Of a stretch of DNA of 37,997 nt, positions 31,267-37,997 are shown piece after piece; positions within the stretch are counted from its first letter, which is position 1, and every line of letters begins with the position of its first letter. Source of the DNA: a virus; the IMG/VR virus record IMGVR_UViG_3300042518_000947, positions 1-37,997 of that record; one strand, written 5' to 3'. The notes under the pieces were generated by a model. The model saw nothing but the letters and a program-made list of their open reading frames with translations. It did not search any database and had not been told where the DNA came from. The position numbers were made by a program, and so were the translations under genes.

Positions 31267-32365
31267 CGACGTCCCGGCCGGACTCGGCGCCGTTTCGATT
31301 GGCGGCCTGCTCTCGGGTGCGCCGCTCAAGGCGTCGGCAATCGCATCGCTCGGGCAGGCGGTCAACTCGGTTGCCGCGCGCATCGGGTCCGGCACGCCCC
31401 GCATCTGTCAGGCGTGGCCGCGCTCGGGGTCTTCGGCCGGGTCGGAGTCGCACCACTTCGCCTATAACGAAGCGGCGAGCACGAAGCTCGCGGAGTGGCG
31501 TATCCCGGACACGCGGGGTGCAACGGCCGTCGACTGCTACGTCTACGGCAAGAGCACGGGCGGGACGGGGACCGTCAAGTTCACGTCGGTTATCGACGGA
31601 AGCAATACGGGCGACATCTCGCTCGACGGGACGGCCAAACTCCACGGCCCGTACTCGCTGAGTATCGACACGTCCGGCGGGTACGAGACGGTCCGGCTGT
31701 ACGCCGACGCGACCGGCGGGCAGGTGTTCGTGGATTCCGTTCTCGTCGTTGTGCCCGAGCAGACGTCACCGCTCGGGACGGGCGATGTCGGCGCAGGCAT
31801 GACGGCCATTGACGCGGGCGAGATTGCAGAGGGTGAGTCACTGTCGGCCGACCTCGGGCGTGCGATGCGCGCGACGTTGGTCGCGGCACGGACGGTGCCG
31901 CACGTCTACGTGCAGTGGTCGTCCCTGAAGGGCCTCATCGAACCGGTGCCTGCCGAGTCTGAGGCAGGCCACATGCGGCAGATTCCGCACTCGTGGCCTG
32001 TGCTGCGCCTGCCCGATGCCGGGCGTGACGGGGTCGACCTGACGGTGTATGCGCGGCTGAAGGGTCGGGACGGCACGACCCACTTCCGACTCTTGGCCGG
32101 CGTCGACGCCCTGCCGGGATACGTTGCAACCTGCGAAATCGAGGTCGCGCACGGCGCGGCTGAGGCGTGGTACACGTCGACCATCCGAGTCCCGCCGTTT
32201 CGGTCGCTGAAGAAACTCGGGGCCGGATTTGCCGACATCCGCTCGGCCCGACTTGTCGTGTGGCCCTGTATCGACGCGGCACCGCAGATGGCGAGATACT
32301 ACGGCCTCACGGACGCCGAGCGGACGACGTGCTCGGTGCTCTCCGTCTCCGTGTGGGGGGTCTGA
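31259..32365 (+). CDS. Tail-tip/baseplate-associated protein
   Basis: A 368-residue protein overlapping the previous gene by 8 bases. It begins with small-residue-rich helices (GGLLSGAPLKASAIASLGQAVNSVAARIG), then a beta-sandwich-like part (TAVDCYVYGKSTGGTGTVKFTSVIDG, GYETVRLYADATGGQVFVDSVLVVV) that looks like a carbohydrate-binding or galactose-binding-like domain. A second beta-rich part follows. A tail-tip role, possibly receptor contact, is inferred from the operon. Confidence 0.5.
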   Translation: MANDVPAGLGAVSIGGLLSGAPLKASAIASLGQAVNSVAARIGSGTPRICQAWPRSGSSAGSESHHFAYNEAASTKLAEWRIPDTRGATAVDCYVYGKSTGGTGTVKFTSVIDGSNTGDISLDGTAKLHGPYSLSIDTSGGYETVRLYADATGGQVFVDSVLVVVPEQTSPLGTGDVGAGMTAIDAGEIAEGESLSADLGRAMRATLVAARTVPHVYVQWSSLKGLIEPVPAESEAGHMRQIPHSWPVLRLPDAGRDGVDLTVYARLKGRDGTTHFRLLAGVDALPGYVATCEIEVAHGAAEAWYTSTIRVPPFRSLKKLGAGFADIRSARLVVWPCIDAAPQMARYYGLTDAERTTCSVLSVSVWGV

Positions 32366-32991
32366 TGGCGTCGCCTGTACCTACGTCGTTCACCCCTCCG
32401 AGCGCTGACGAAATCAGCCCCGATGCGCTCGTCTACGGCCGGACGCTCGTCACGCTCGCGGGCGCGGCGCACCACGTCCTTGCGTGGCACGTCCGGGGGT
32501 GGTGCTGCGTCGACATCTGGCAGGGGCCGGAGCAGACGACCCTTGCGACCGATTCGGGTATGGAGACGCAGACACCGGCCGCGGCATGGCTTGTTCTCGT
32601 GCCGTACTTCGTTCCGGTCGGCGTCGATTGGCTGCACGTCGCGGTGACCGCGCTCGCGCTCTCGGCTGAGGCGGGCGGGACGACACCGGAGGTCACTGTC
32701 AGCATCGAGGAGCAGAGCGGCACGCCTGTCGACGACGGCGTGACGTGGACGCGCGCCGATGGCTCCCTGCCGGGCCGGGTGACGCGCGATGGCGGCACGC
32801 TGCGCCTCGTTCCGTTTCAGGTCGAGACTGAACCGCGCACGGTGGCCGACCCGACGCCCGGCGCCCCCGGTGTACCGCGGCGCCTTTCAGTCGCAGGGTT
32901 CGCCGGGGGCGCGCTCATCCTGCGCATTGAGGGCACGCGCTGCCGGCCGATTGCGCTCCACCTTCTACCCGAGCCGAGGGCGACCCTGTGA
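32365..32991 (+). CDS. Tail-associated protein of unknown function
   Basis: A 208-residue protein starting with a TGATG overlap and ending in a GTGA overlap with the large tail gene. It is beta-rich (LVYGRTLVTLAGAAHHVLAWHV, DWLHVAVTALALSAEAGGTTPEVTVSIEE). No known motif is visible. Tight coupling with both neighbours suggests a structural part of the tail tip. Confidence 0.5.
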   Translation: MASPVPTSFTPPSADEISPDALVYGRTLVTLAGAAHHVLAWHVRGWCCVDIWQGPEQTTLATDSGMETQTPAAAWLVLVPYFVPVGVDWLHVAVTALALSAEAGGTTPEVTVSIEEQSGTPVDDGVTWTRADGSLPGRVTRDGGTLRLVPFQVETEPRTVADPTPGAPGVPRRLSVAGFAGGALILRIEGTRCRPIALHLLPEPRATL

Positions 32992-35900
32992 GCATCGACC
33001 GCATCGACCGGCGCCGAGTCGCGTGGTGTCTCGTCATCGACGGGTTGGCGCATCGGTACTACTCCGGTGCGGCCCCGGGCTCGAACCTGACGGCCGGGCG
33101 GATGACCGACTACGACACGACGGTCGTTCAGTCGCCGACGGACGTGGACGCGCTCGTCAGCGTCGGGGAGTTCTCCGCGAGCATCGACGACCGGGCGGGA
33201 ATCGCGGTCGAAGAGCCGTTGACCCTGACGCTGCTCGCGCGGGACGCGCACACGGCGGCCGGCGTCCGTGTTCACCCGATGCACACCATGATGCGTGTCG
33301 CAGGCCCGGCGGCGTCTCGCAACCGCATCCGTCTGCTGACTGCGCTCGGCCATGCGCCCGCGCTCGACGGCCCGGTCGACGTCGAGGTCGAGGACGATGT
33401 CAGCGGGTGGGGCCTGCCCGGACCCATCTACATCGGACAGGAGACGCTGTGGGCGGACGGCGCCGACGGCACGGGGTCGGACGTCGACCCGTACCGGTTC
33501 ACGGACTGCACCCGTGCGGCCGGTGGGTGGGCGGCGCAGGCTCACTACGTCGACGCGGCGGCCGGCGAGCAGCCCTACGTGACGTCAGACGTGGTCGCGT
33601 GGCGAGGGCGGCGAGCGCGGGTGTTTGTCGGGGCGCTGCTGTCGACCGGCGCGGTGGAGTCGTGGTCGGAGTATTACTCGGGGTTGCTCGACGGTCCTGC
33701 GCAGCATGCAGGCGAGGTGTTGACCCTGCGCATCGTGCCGTTGACGGCGGTCGTTCGATACCGGCTCGGGGTTGGGAGTGCGGCGCGGGTTGCGACGTCC
33801 GTCGATGGAGCTCATCGGTTCGTGCGTGGGACGGCCGACGAGGTTCGGTTGACTGCCGTGTGGCGGCTCGACGATGTCGAACTGAACGTCTCATCGGCTG
33901 ACGATGCAGCGGACACCGTCACGGTCGTCGGCGACGCGCTCGAATGGCTGACGATGATGGGGCTCGAGGACGGCGGCGCGGTCATCACCTACCGTGACGG
34001 CCTGGGGGTCGTCTACGAGGATACCGTGCAGTCAGCGTCCGGCGCCGTGCTGCAGATGTCGGCCGGGTCGACGCTGGTGACGGCGGTTGATGGCGGGCTT
34101 GACGGGTTCCACCCGGTCGTAGTGCGCATCAATGGCACGTACCGCGAAGAACTGCCGCTACTTCTGACCGACCCGGCAGGGGCGGCAAAGCAGGATGTGG
34201 AGTGGCCGGCGCGACTCGTCGAGGTCGTGAACGAGGGCGGCATCTCGCAGGACGGGCCGGTTGACTCGTGGGCTGACCCGTCTGCGGACTCGCATCAGGC
34301 GCGCATCGCCCGGGCGTCACTGCGGCTTGACGACTCTCCGGCCTTGCTCGCGTGGGTCGCGGACTGCGGCGAGCCTGCTCCGTCGCCGGTCGGGCGGTAC
34401 TTCATCGCGTCGGGCGGTCGGTCCGCGTGGTGCTGCATCCTGACGGCCGCAGGCGACATCACGGACGTGCGGGAGCGTGGCCGGGCATTCGCGGAGAACC
34501 GAAGCGGCGCGTTTGCCGGGCGGTGGCAACAGCTCGACGGCGACGTGACCCACCGATACGAGCGGCGGCAGGACCCGCACGCCTTCGCCCTCCCGCCGCA
34601 GGCTGTGTGGTTCTATCGCTCCGGCGAACAGTGGCTCGGACCGTTCTCCGCGAACATCTACACCGGGGCGGCGGGCGAAGAGCAACTCGTCCGCGTGACT
34701 ACGGCCGGGCCGGCGCGGCATGTGTGGATTGATGACGTCGAGTCTGCGACGCACCCGGGCACGGGCGAAACGGTCTACTTCTACCAAGTGGTCGAGCGGC
34801 ACCGCGACACCACACATTCCATCATGGTGCTCCAAGGCGAAGAGCCGGCGCAGGTCTCGGGCGTTGCGTCCGCGACCGACTCCGACCCCGGGGCGTACAT
34901 CCGCTCTCTGCTCGTCTCGGGCGTCGGCAACGGCGACCACGGCCCGGCGGATACCATGCCCATTGGTGCCAACCTGCCCGCATCGGCGGTCAATGGCACT
35001 GACTTCGCTCGACTCGCGGCGCCCGAGGCGCTCCGGCGGCAGGACTACGAGGCCGTCCGCGGCAAGACCATCGCAGAGCAGGTCGAGGGCTTGTTGATTG
35101 CGTGCGGGGCGCAACTCGCGGCCCGGTACATCTCCGGCGGATGGAAGCTCGGATTGGTGCCGCTCGGCATCCCGTCGACGGGCGATTCGGTGCTGACCCT
35201 GACGGACGATGATCTCGTCCCGGTCAACGAGTCGCCGGTCGTCGTGTCGGTGGACGGCCGGACGGTCCGGTCCGTGGTCGTGCGCATGCTTGCGGACCGA
35301 GCAGAGGACCCGGTTGAAACGCCGGTCGCCCTTGGCGTCGAGACTGCCGACGCGGGCGGTGACGCGGGACAGCCGATGACGCTCGACATTCCGGGCGTGG
35401 TGATTCCTTCGGCGGGCGGGCGCGCGCAAGCGGTCGTGGAGGTCGTTGCAGATCTCCGGGCGCGGGTCGGCGTGCCGCGGGTCCGGTGGTCGATTCGAAT
35501 CCGGGCGGACATGCCGGGCGCGCTGACTCTCGGGCTCGGCGACGTCGTGACCCTGACGAGCGCACACGCCTACGGCATCGACCCGACTGAGGATGCGAGC
35601 GGCGCGGTATGCCGGGTGCTTGGGGTCCGACGCGACCTCGTGGCAGGCACCCTGGACCTTGAGTTGCGGCCATACGCGGGGCTCGCAGGCGGGTGGGGGC
35701 CTGCGCTGTACGTGACGCAGGTCATCAGCTCGACCAAGGTGCGGGTGTCGGCCGCGCTGTACGCGGACGCGGACATCTCGCACTTTTCCGCGGGCGACGC
35801 CGTCGACTGCGTCCCGGTCGGCGATTGGGCCGGCAGGACGTCGACGACCATTGCGTCCATCGGCTCCGAACCGAGCATCACAACGGCCGACCCGCACGGG

Positions 35901-36035
35901 CTCGCGGTCGGCGACACCGTCCGACTGTCGGACTATACGAGCGCGACCACGGAACGCCCGGCCGTGGTGGGCTATGCTTGGCCGTCGTCGGACGCAGGCA
36001 CGGTGGACGGCGACCCGGGGCAGGTCATCGCGTAG
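32988..36035 (+). CDS. Large tail hub / tip attachment protein
   Basis: A 1015-residue protein, the largest in the window and last in the tail operon. The N-terminus (RRVAWCLVIDGLAHRYYSG) and the following blocks (VSVGEFSASIDDRAG, VDPYRFTDCTRAAGGWA) resemble phage tail hub/tip proteins that follow the distal tail gene. Repeated beta-rich units are frequent; a region at about 650-760 (GNGDHGPADTMPIGANLP, QDYEAVRGKTIAEQVEGLLIACG) fits the hub core of central tip proteins. It may hold the tip and lead to host binding. No tail fibre gene follows on this strand; the fibre-like gene is at 1572. Confidence 0.65.
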   Translation: MSIDRIDRRRVAWCLVIDGLAHRYYSGAAPGSNLTAGRMTDYDTTVVQSPTDVDALVSVGEFSASIDDRAGIAVEEPLTLTLLARDAHTAAGVRVHPMHTMMRVAGPAASRNRIRLLTALGHAPALDGPVDVEVEDDVSGWGLPGPIYIGQETLWADGADGTGSDVDPYRFTDCTRAAGGWAAQAHYVDAAAGEQPYVTSDVVAWRGRRARVFVGALLSTGAVESWSEYYSGLLDGPAQHAGEVLTLRIVPLTAVVRYRLGVGSAARVATSVDGAHRFVRGTADEVRLTAVWRLDDVELNVSSADDAADTVTVVGDALEWLTMMGLEDGGAVITYRDGLGVVYEDTVQSASGAVLQMSAGSTLVTAVDGGLDGFHPVVVRINGTYREELPLLLTDPAGAAKQDVEWPARLVEVVNEGGISQDGPVDSWADPSADSHQARIARASLRLDDSPALLAWVADCGEPAPSPVGRYFIASGGRSAWCCILTAAGDITDVRERGRAFAENRSGAFAGRWQQLDGDVTHRYERRQDPHAFALPPQAVWFYRSGEQWLGPFSANIYTGAAGEEQLVRVTTAGPARHVWIDDVESATHPGTGETVYFYQVVERHRDTTHSIMVLQGEEPAQVSGVASATDSDPGAYIRSLLVSGVGNGDHGPADTMPIGANLPASAVNGTDFARLAAPEALRRQDYEAVRGKTIAEQVEGLLIACGAQLAARYISGGWKLGLVPLGIPSTGDSVLTLTDDDLVPVNESPVVVSVDGRTVRSVVVRMLADRAEDPVETPVALGVETADAGGDAGQPMTLDIPGVVIPSAGGRAQAVVEVVADLRARVGVPRVRWSIRIRADMPGALTLGLGDVVTLTSAHAYGIDPTEDASGAVCRVLGVRRDLVAGTLDLELRPYAGLAGGWGPALYVTQVISSTKVRVSAALYADADISHFSAGDAVDCVPVGDWAGRTSTTIASIGSEPSITTADPHGLAVGDTVRLSDYTSATTERPAVVGYAWPSSDAGTVDGDPGQVIA

Positions 36036-36234
36036 GCGGCGGCAGGGCAAGAGGCCTGCGCCCTCGGCCGGATGCGCAGTCAGCGAGCATGAGCGCGAGG
36101 TCGGCGAGTTCCATACGCCGAACCCAATCCGCCCGCAGCGAGTCTGTGCCAGAACCGGGCGGCGTCAACGCCAGCGCGCCGACGAGGCTCGAAAACGCGG
36201 CCAGCGACAGGCGCATGATGCAGACGGGCGTCAT
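36025..36234 (-). CDS. Small exported protein
   Basis: A 69-residue protein on the minus strand with a strong ribosome binding site (AGGAGG, 5 bases before ATG 36234). Residues 7-23 (MRLSLAAFSSLVGALAL) form a signal or membrane segment; then a Leu/Ala-rich helix and a basic, Pro-rich tail. Its end overlaps the tail gene stop by 11 bases, convergently. The function is unknown; small secreted proteins at such ends can be lysis or exclusion factors. Confidence 0.55.
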   Translation of the reverse strand: MTPVCIMRLSLAAFSSLVGALALTPPGSGTDSLRADWVRRMELADLALMLADCASGRGRRPLALPPPTR

Positions 36235-36252
36235 ATCATCCTCCTGGACAGG

Positions 36253-36435
36253 TCATCGGGCGAGGACGCGGATGACCGCGCTCATCATCTCGTCAGTGAG
36301 TCGGCCGCGCTCCATGGCCTTTGCGAGGGCCTGATACTTCAGGCCGGCGAGGTCCGCGAGTTCCCGCATGTTGCGGGGGGCTCGCATGGCCTCGAAGTTC
36401 GCGCGGAGTGTGGCGCGGATGCCGGCGGGGGTCAT
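36253..36435 (-). CDS. Small HTH-like protein
   Basis: A 60-residue protein 9 bases downstream of the helicase-methyltransferase stop, with GAGG 7 bases before the ATG. The segment MRELADLAGLKYQALAKAMERGRLTDEMMSAVIRVL looks like a helix-turn-helix of the XRE/Cro type without the last helices. It may regulate this leftward group. Confidence 0.5.
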   Translation of the reverse strand: MTPAGIRATLRANFEAMRAPRNMRELADLAGLKYQALAKAMERGRLTDEMMSAVIRVLAR

Positions 36436-36444
36436 CGCTGTGCC

Positions 36445-37997
36445 TCAGAAGAGCGAAAGCTGGGACTTCGCGGATTCGAGATTGCGGACGGCCTGGCGAA
36501 AGTAGCTCGTCTTGAGTTCCACGCCAACAAACCGCCGCCCCATCTTGATTGCTTTGAACCCCTCCGAACCGATGCCTGCGAACGGGGACAGGACGAGATC
36601 GCCCGGCGCCGACCATAGGTGGATCGCTCGTTCGATGACCTGGAGTTGAAGCGGGCAGATGTGGCGCTCGTCTTCGTGTTCGCGGGCGCTCATATATTGG
36701 AGCGTGTCCGACGGGTTGATGTCCATCCACACGGGCGACGCATACCGCTGCCACATGCCTACCGGCAGGTCATCATCATCTCCGGTATGTGTGACGGGGG
36801 TGGTGTTCTGCCCTGGCTTGCGCATGGTGACGAGATAGTCGGCGATGCCCTGCCGCGACATGCACGAGTCTTTCTTGATTTGCTTGTGCAGCAGTCCGAG
36901 CGCCTTGGTGCGCTGCATCGCCGTAACCGGATCTTTCCAGATGCAGACTTCGGAGTGATAGATCCATCCATCCTCGACGAACATGCGGATCAGTTCTCCG
37001 CGGAAGTCCGTTATGCCGATGAAACCGTCGCGTTCCTTCGATGTCGGCAGGTTCATGCAGTGGAAGCTGAGGAGTCGACCGGGCATCGTAACGCGGAGAA
37101 GTTGGCGCACCAGAAACCGGAAGTGATCGTAGAACTCCGAATGACTGCGGCAGTTGCCCATGTCGCGGTCGGATGCACTGTACGTGTAGAGGCTGGCGAA
37201 CGGTGGCGAGAACACAGAGTAGCCGATTGAGTCGGATGGCATCCGAGAGACGGTCTCGACACAGTCGCCATGGTGCATCGTCCATCCGTCTCCGGACACG
37301 ACCGACTCCGAGTATGCCGCATCAGTCGCATTGGACGCATTTTCGATCTCGGCCATCATCCCTCCTCGCATCTTCGTGACCATCTGGGAAACCATCTCGT
37401 CGGATGCTGCCTGTTTCTTCTTGATGCTTTCGAGCACGAGGATTTCGGCGTCCGAAGTGACAATGTGGACGTCGACATCGCAAGCCTGCCCGAATCGCCA
37501 CTGGCGGCGGACCGCTTGATAGAACTGCTCGTAACTGTGCGACAACCCGACGAACACCATGCAGTGTGACTGCTGCCAGTTCATGCCAAATCCCGCGATT
37601 TTCGGCTTGGTGACGAGTACTCGCACAGTCCCATCTGAGAACCCCGACATGGTTGCGACTTTCGCATCGTCTGTGGTTGCGCCGGATACCTGCGCGGCCC
37701 CGCCAATGGCGGACGTCAGTGCGTCGCCTTCGTCGTTCAGTTCACACCACACGATCACCTGTTCATCTGTCGAGTTGGCGATACCTGCGGCCTTGTCGAC
37801 CCGCGCGGCCAGTGTCGACCTCCGCGCAGCGCGCTGTTCGTTGAGCGATGCGGCGGGTGCCCCGAACAGATCCCCGTCGCGCTTGATGTCCGATGCGACG
37901 GTGTGGGTGTGGATTCGCAGTTCAGGCAACGAATACCCATCGTCGTCGAATCCAATGTCAGACGGGCGCCGAATCATCATCGCCCACGATGCAACCC
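36445..37997 (-). CDS. Helicase-DNA methyltransferase fusion (partial, N-terminus outside window)
   Basis: The frame runs open to the window edge past the first ATG at 37980, so the N-terminus is missing; at least 517 residues are present. The visible N-terminal part is the end of an SNF2-type helicase: VRVLVTKPKIAGFGMNWQQS (motif V), then VFVGLSHSYEQFYQAVRRQWRFGQ (motif VI with arginine fingers). A linker leads to a methyltransferase: motif IV FSPPFASLYTY and, further on, motif I LSPFAGIGSEGFKAI, with VGVELKTSYF after it. Motif IV before motif I is the beta-class order for N6-adenine or N4-cytosine methylation. It may protect phage DNA or act as a translocating methylase. Confidence 0.8.
   Translation of the reverse strand, partial: VASWAMMIRRPSDIGFDDDGYSLPELRIHTHTVASDIKRDGDLFGAPAASLNEQRAARRSTLAARVDKAAGIANSTDEQVIVWCELNDEGDALTSAIGGAAQVSGATTDDAKVATMSGFSDGTVRVLVTKPKIAGFGMNWQQSHCMVFVGLSHSYEQFYQAVRRQWRFGQACDVDVHIVTSDAEILVLESIKKKQAASDEMVSQMVTKMRGGMMAEIENASNATDAAYSESVVSGDGWTMHHGDCVETVSRMPSDSIGYSVFSPPFASLYTYSASDRDMGNCRSHSEFYDHFRFLVRQLLRVTMPGRLLSFHCMNLPTSKERDGFIGITDFRGELIRMFVEDGWIYHSEVCIWKDPVTAMQRTKALGLLHKQIKKDSCMSRQGIADYLVTMRKPGQNTTPVTHTGDDDDLPVGMWQRYASPVWMDINPSDTLQYMSAREHEDERHICPLQLQVIERAIHLWSAPGDLVLSPFAGIGSEGFKAIKMGRRFVGVELKTSYFRQAVRNLESAKSQLSLF

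Noticed and set aside
34317-36050. A 577-residue minus-strand frame opposite the large tail protein
   Set aside because: Antisense shadow with Arg/Asp/Pro bias; the plus-strand frame is coupled to its upstream gene and runs for 1015 codons.

Overview
The window is a stretch of a tailed double-stranded DNA phage or prophage. It is very G+C-rich, almost fully coding, and has the standard siphovirus gene order. Most neighbouring genes touch or overlap by 1 to 20 bases (ATGA, GTGA and TGATG junctions). I saw no rRNA, tRNA or CRISPR array and no integrase, so a temperate lifestyle is suggested only by the repressor-like genes. Several genes appear to be read from leaderless messages behind promoters of the form TTGNNN-N17-TANNNT-N6-ATG. 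Two of the -10 boxes fit the TAGRRT form known from high-G+C actinobacteria, so an actinobacterial host is a reasonable guess. However, the Mu-like portal and protease and the DUF2190-type protein are also common in proteobacterial phages, and the host stays unproven.

Layout. 1-207 (-) is a cut-off lipoprotein gene. 295-4170 (+) is a lysis and surface module: CHAP-type endolysin, two exported proteins (one fibre-like), four small membrane or coiled-coil proteins that include holin/spanin candidates, and a stand-alone receiver-like domain. 4104-7954 (-) is an early leftward operon: XRE repressor-like protein, small protein, YqaJ-type exonuclease, RecT annealing protein, Myb/SANT-like protein, DUF6948-like protein, a Gly-X repeat protein and a ribbon-helix-helix protein. 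7955-8090 is a divergent control region with three similar 10-11 bp repeats placed at the -35 boxes.

8091-18264 (+) is the rightward early/middle operon. It holds a second HTH protein, a replication-initiation protein whose gene contains an iteron-like origin, a DnaC-like helicase loader, a group of small metabolic or modification genes (ASCH-like, DUF5131/Gp37-Gp68, XF1762-like acetyltransferase), a RecU-like resolvase, zinc-ribbon proteins and the two terminase subunits. 18328-23941 (+) is the head operon: Mu-like portal, protease with a nested scaffold start, decoration protein, major capsid protein and Mu F-like protein. It ends at a clear terminator, and the tail operon 24067-36035 (+) restarts at once from a promoter that is nearly a copy of the head promoter. 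36025-37997 (-) is a leftward group at the right edge: an exported small protein, a small HTH-like protein and a partial helicase-methyltransferase fusion.

How the parts fit: the XRE protein and the second HTH protein probably set the early switch. The exonuclease/RecT pair, RecU, the O-like initiator and the helicase loader carry out recombination and replication. The twin promoters at 18.3 and 24.0 kb probably drive head and tail genes together. The least explained parts are the Gly-X repeat protein with its DNA-binding neighbours, the ASCH/DUF5131/acetyltransferase cluster, and the exported fibre-like protein inside the lysis module.
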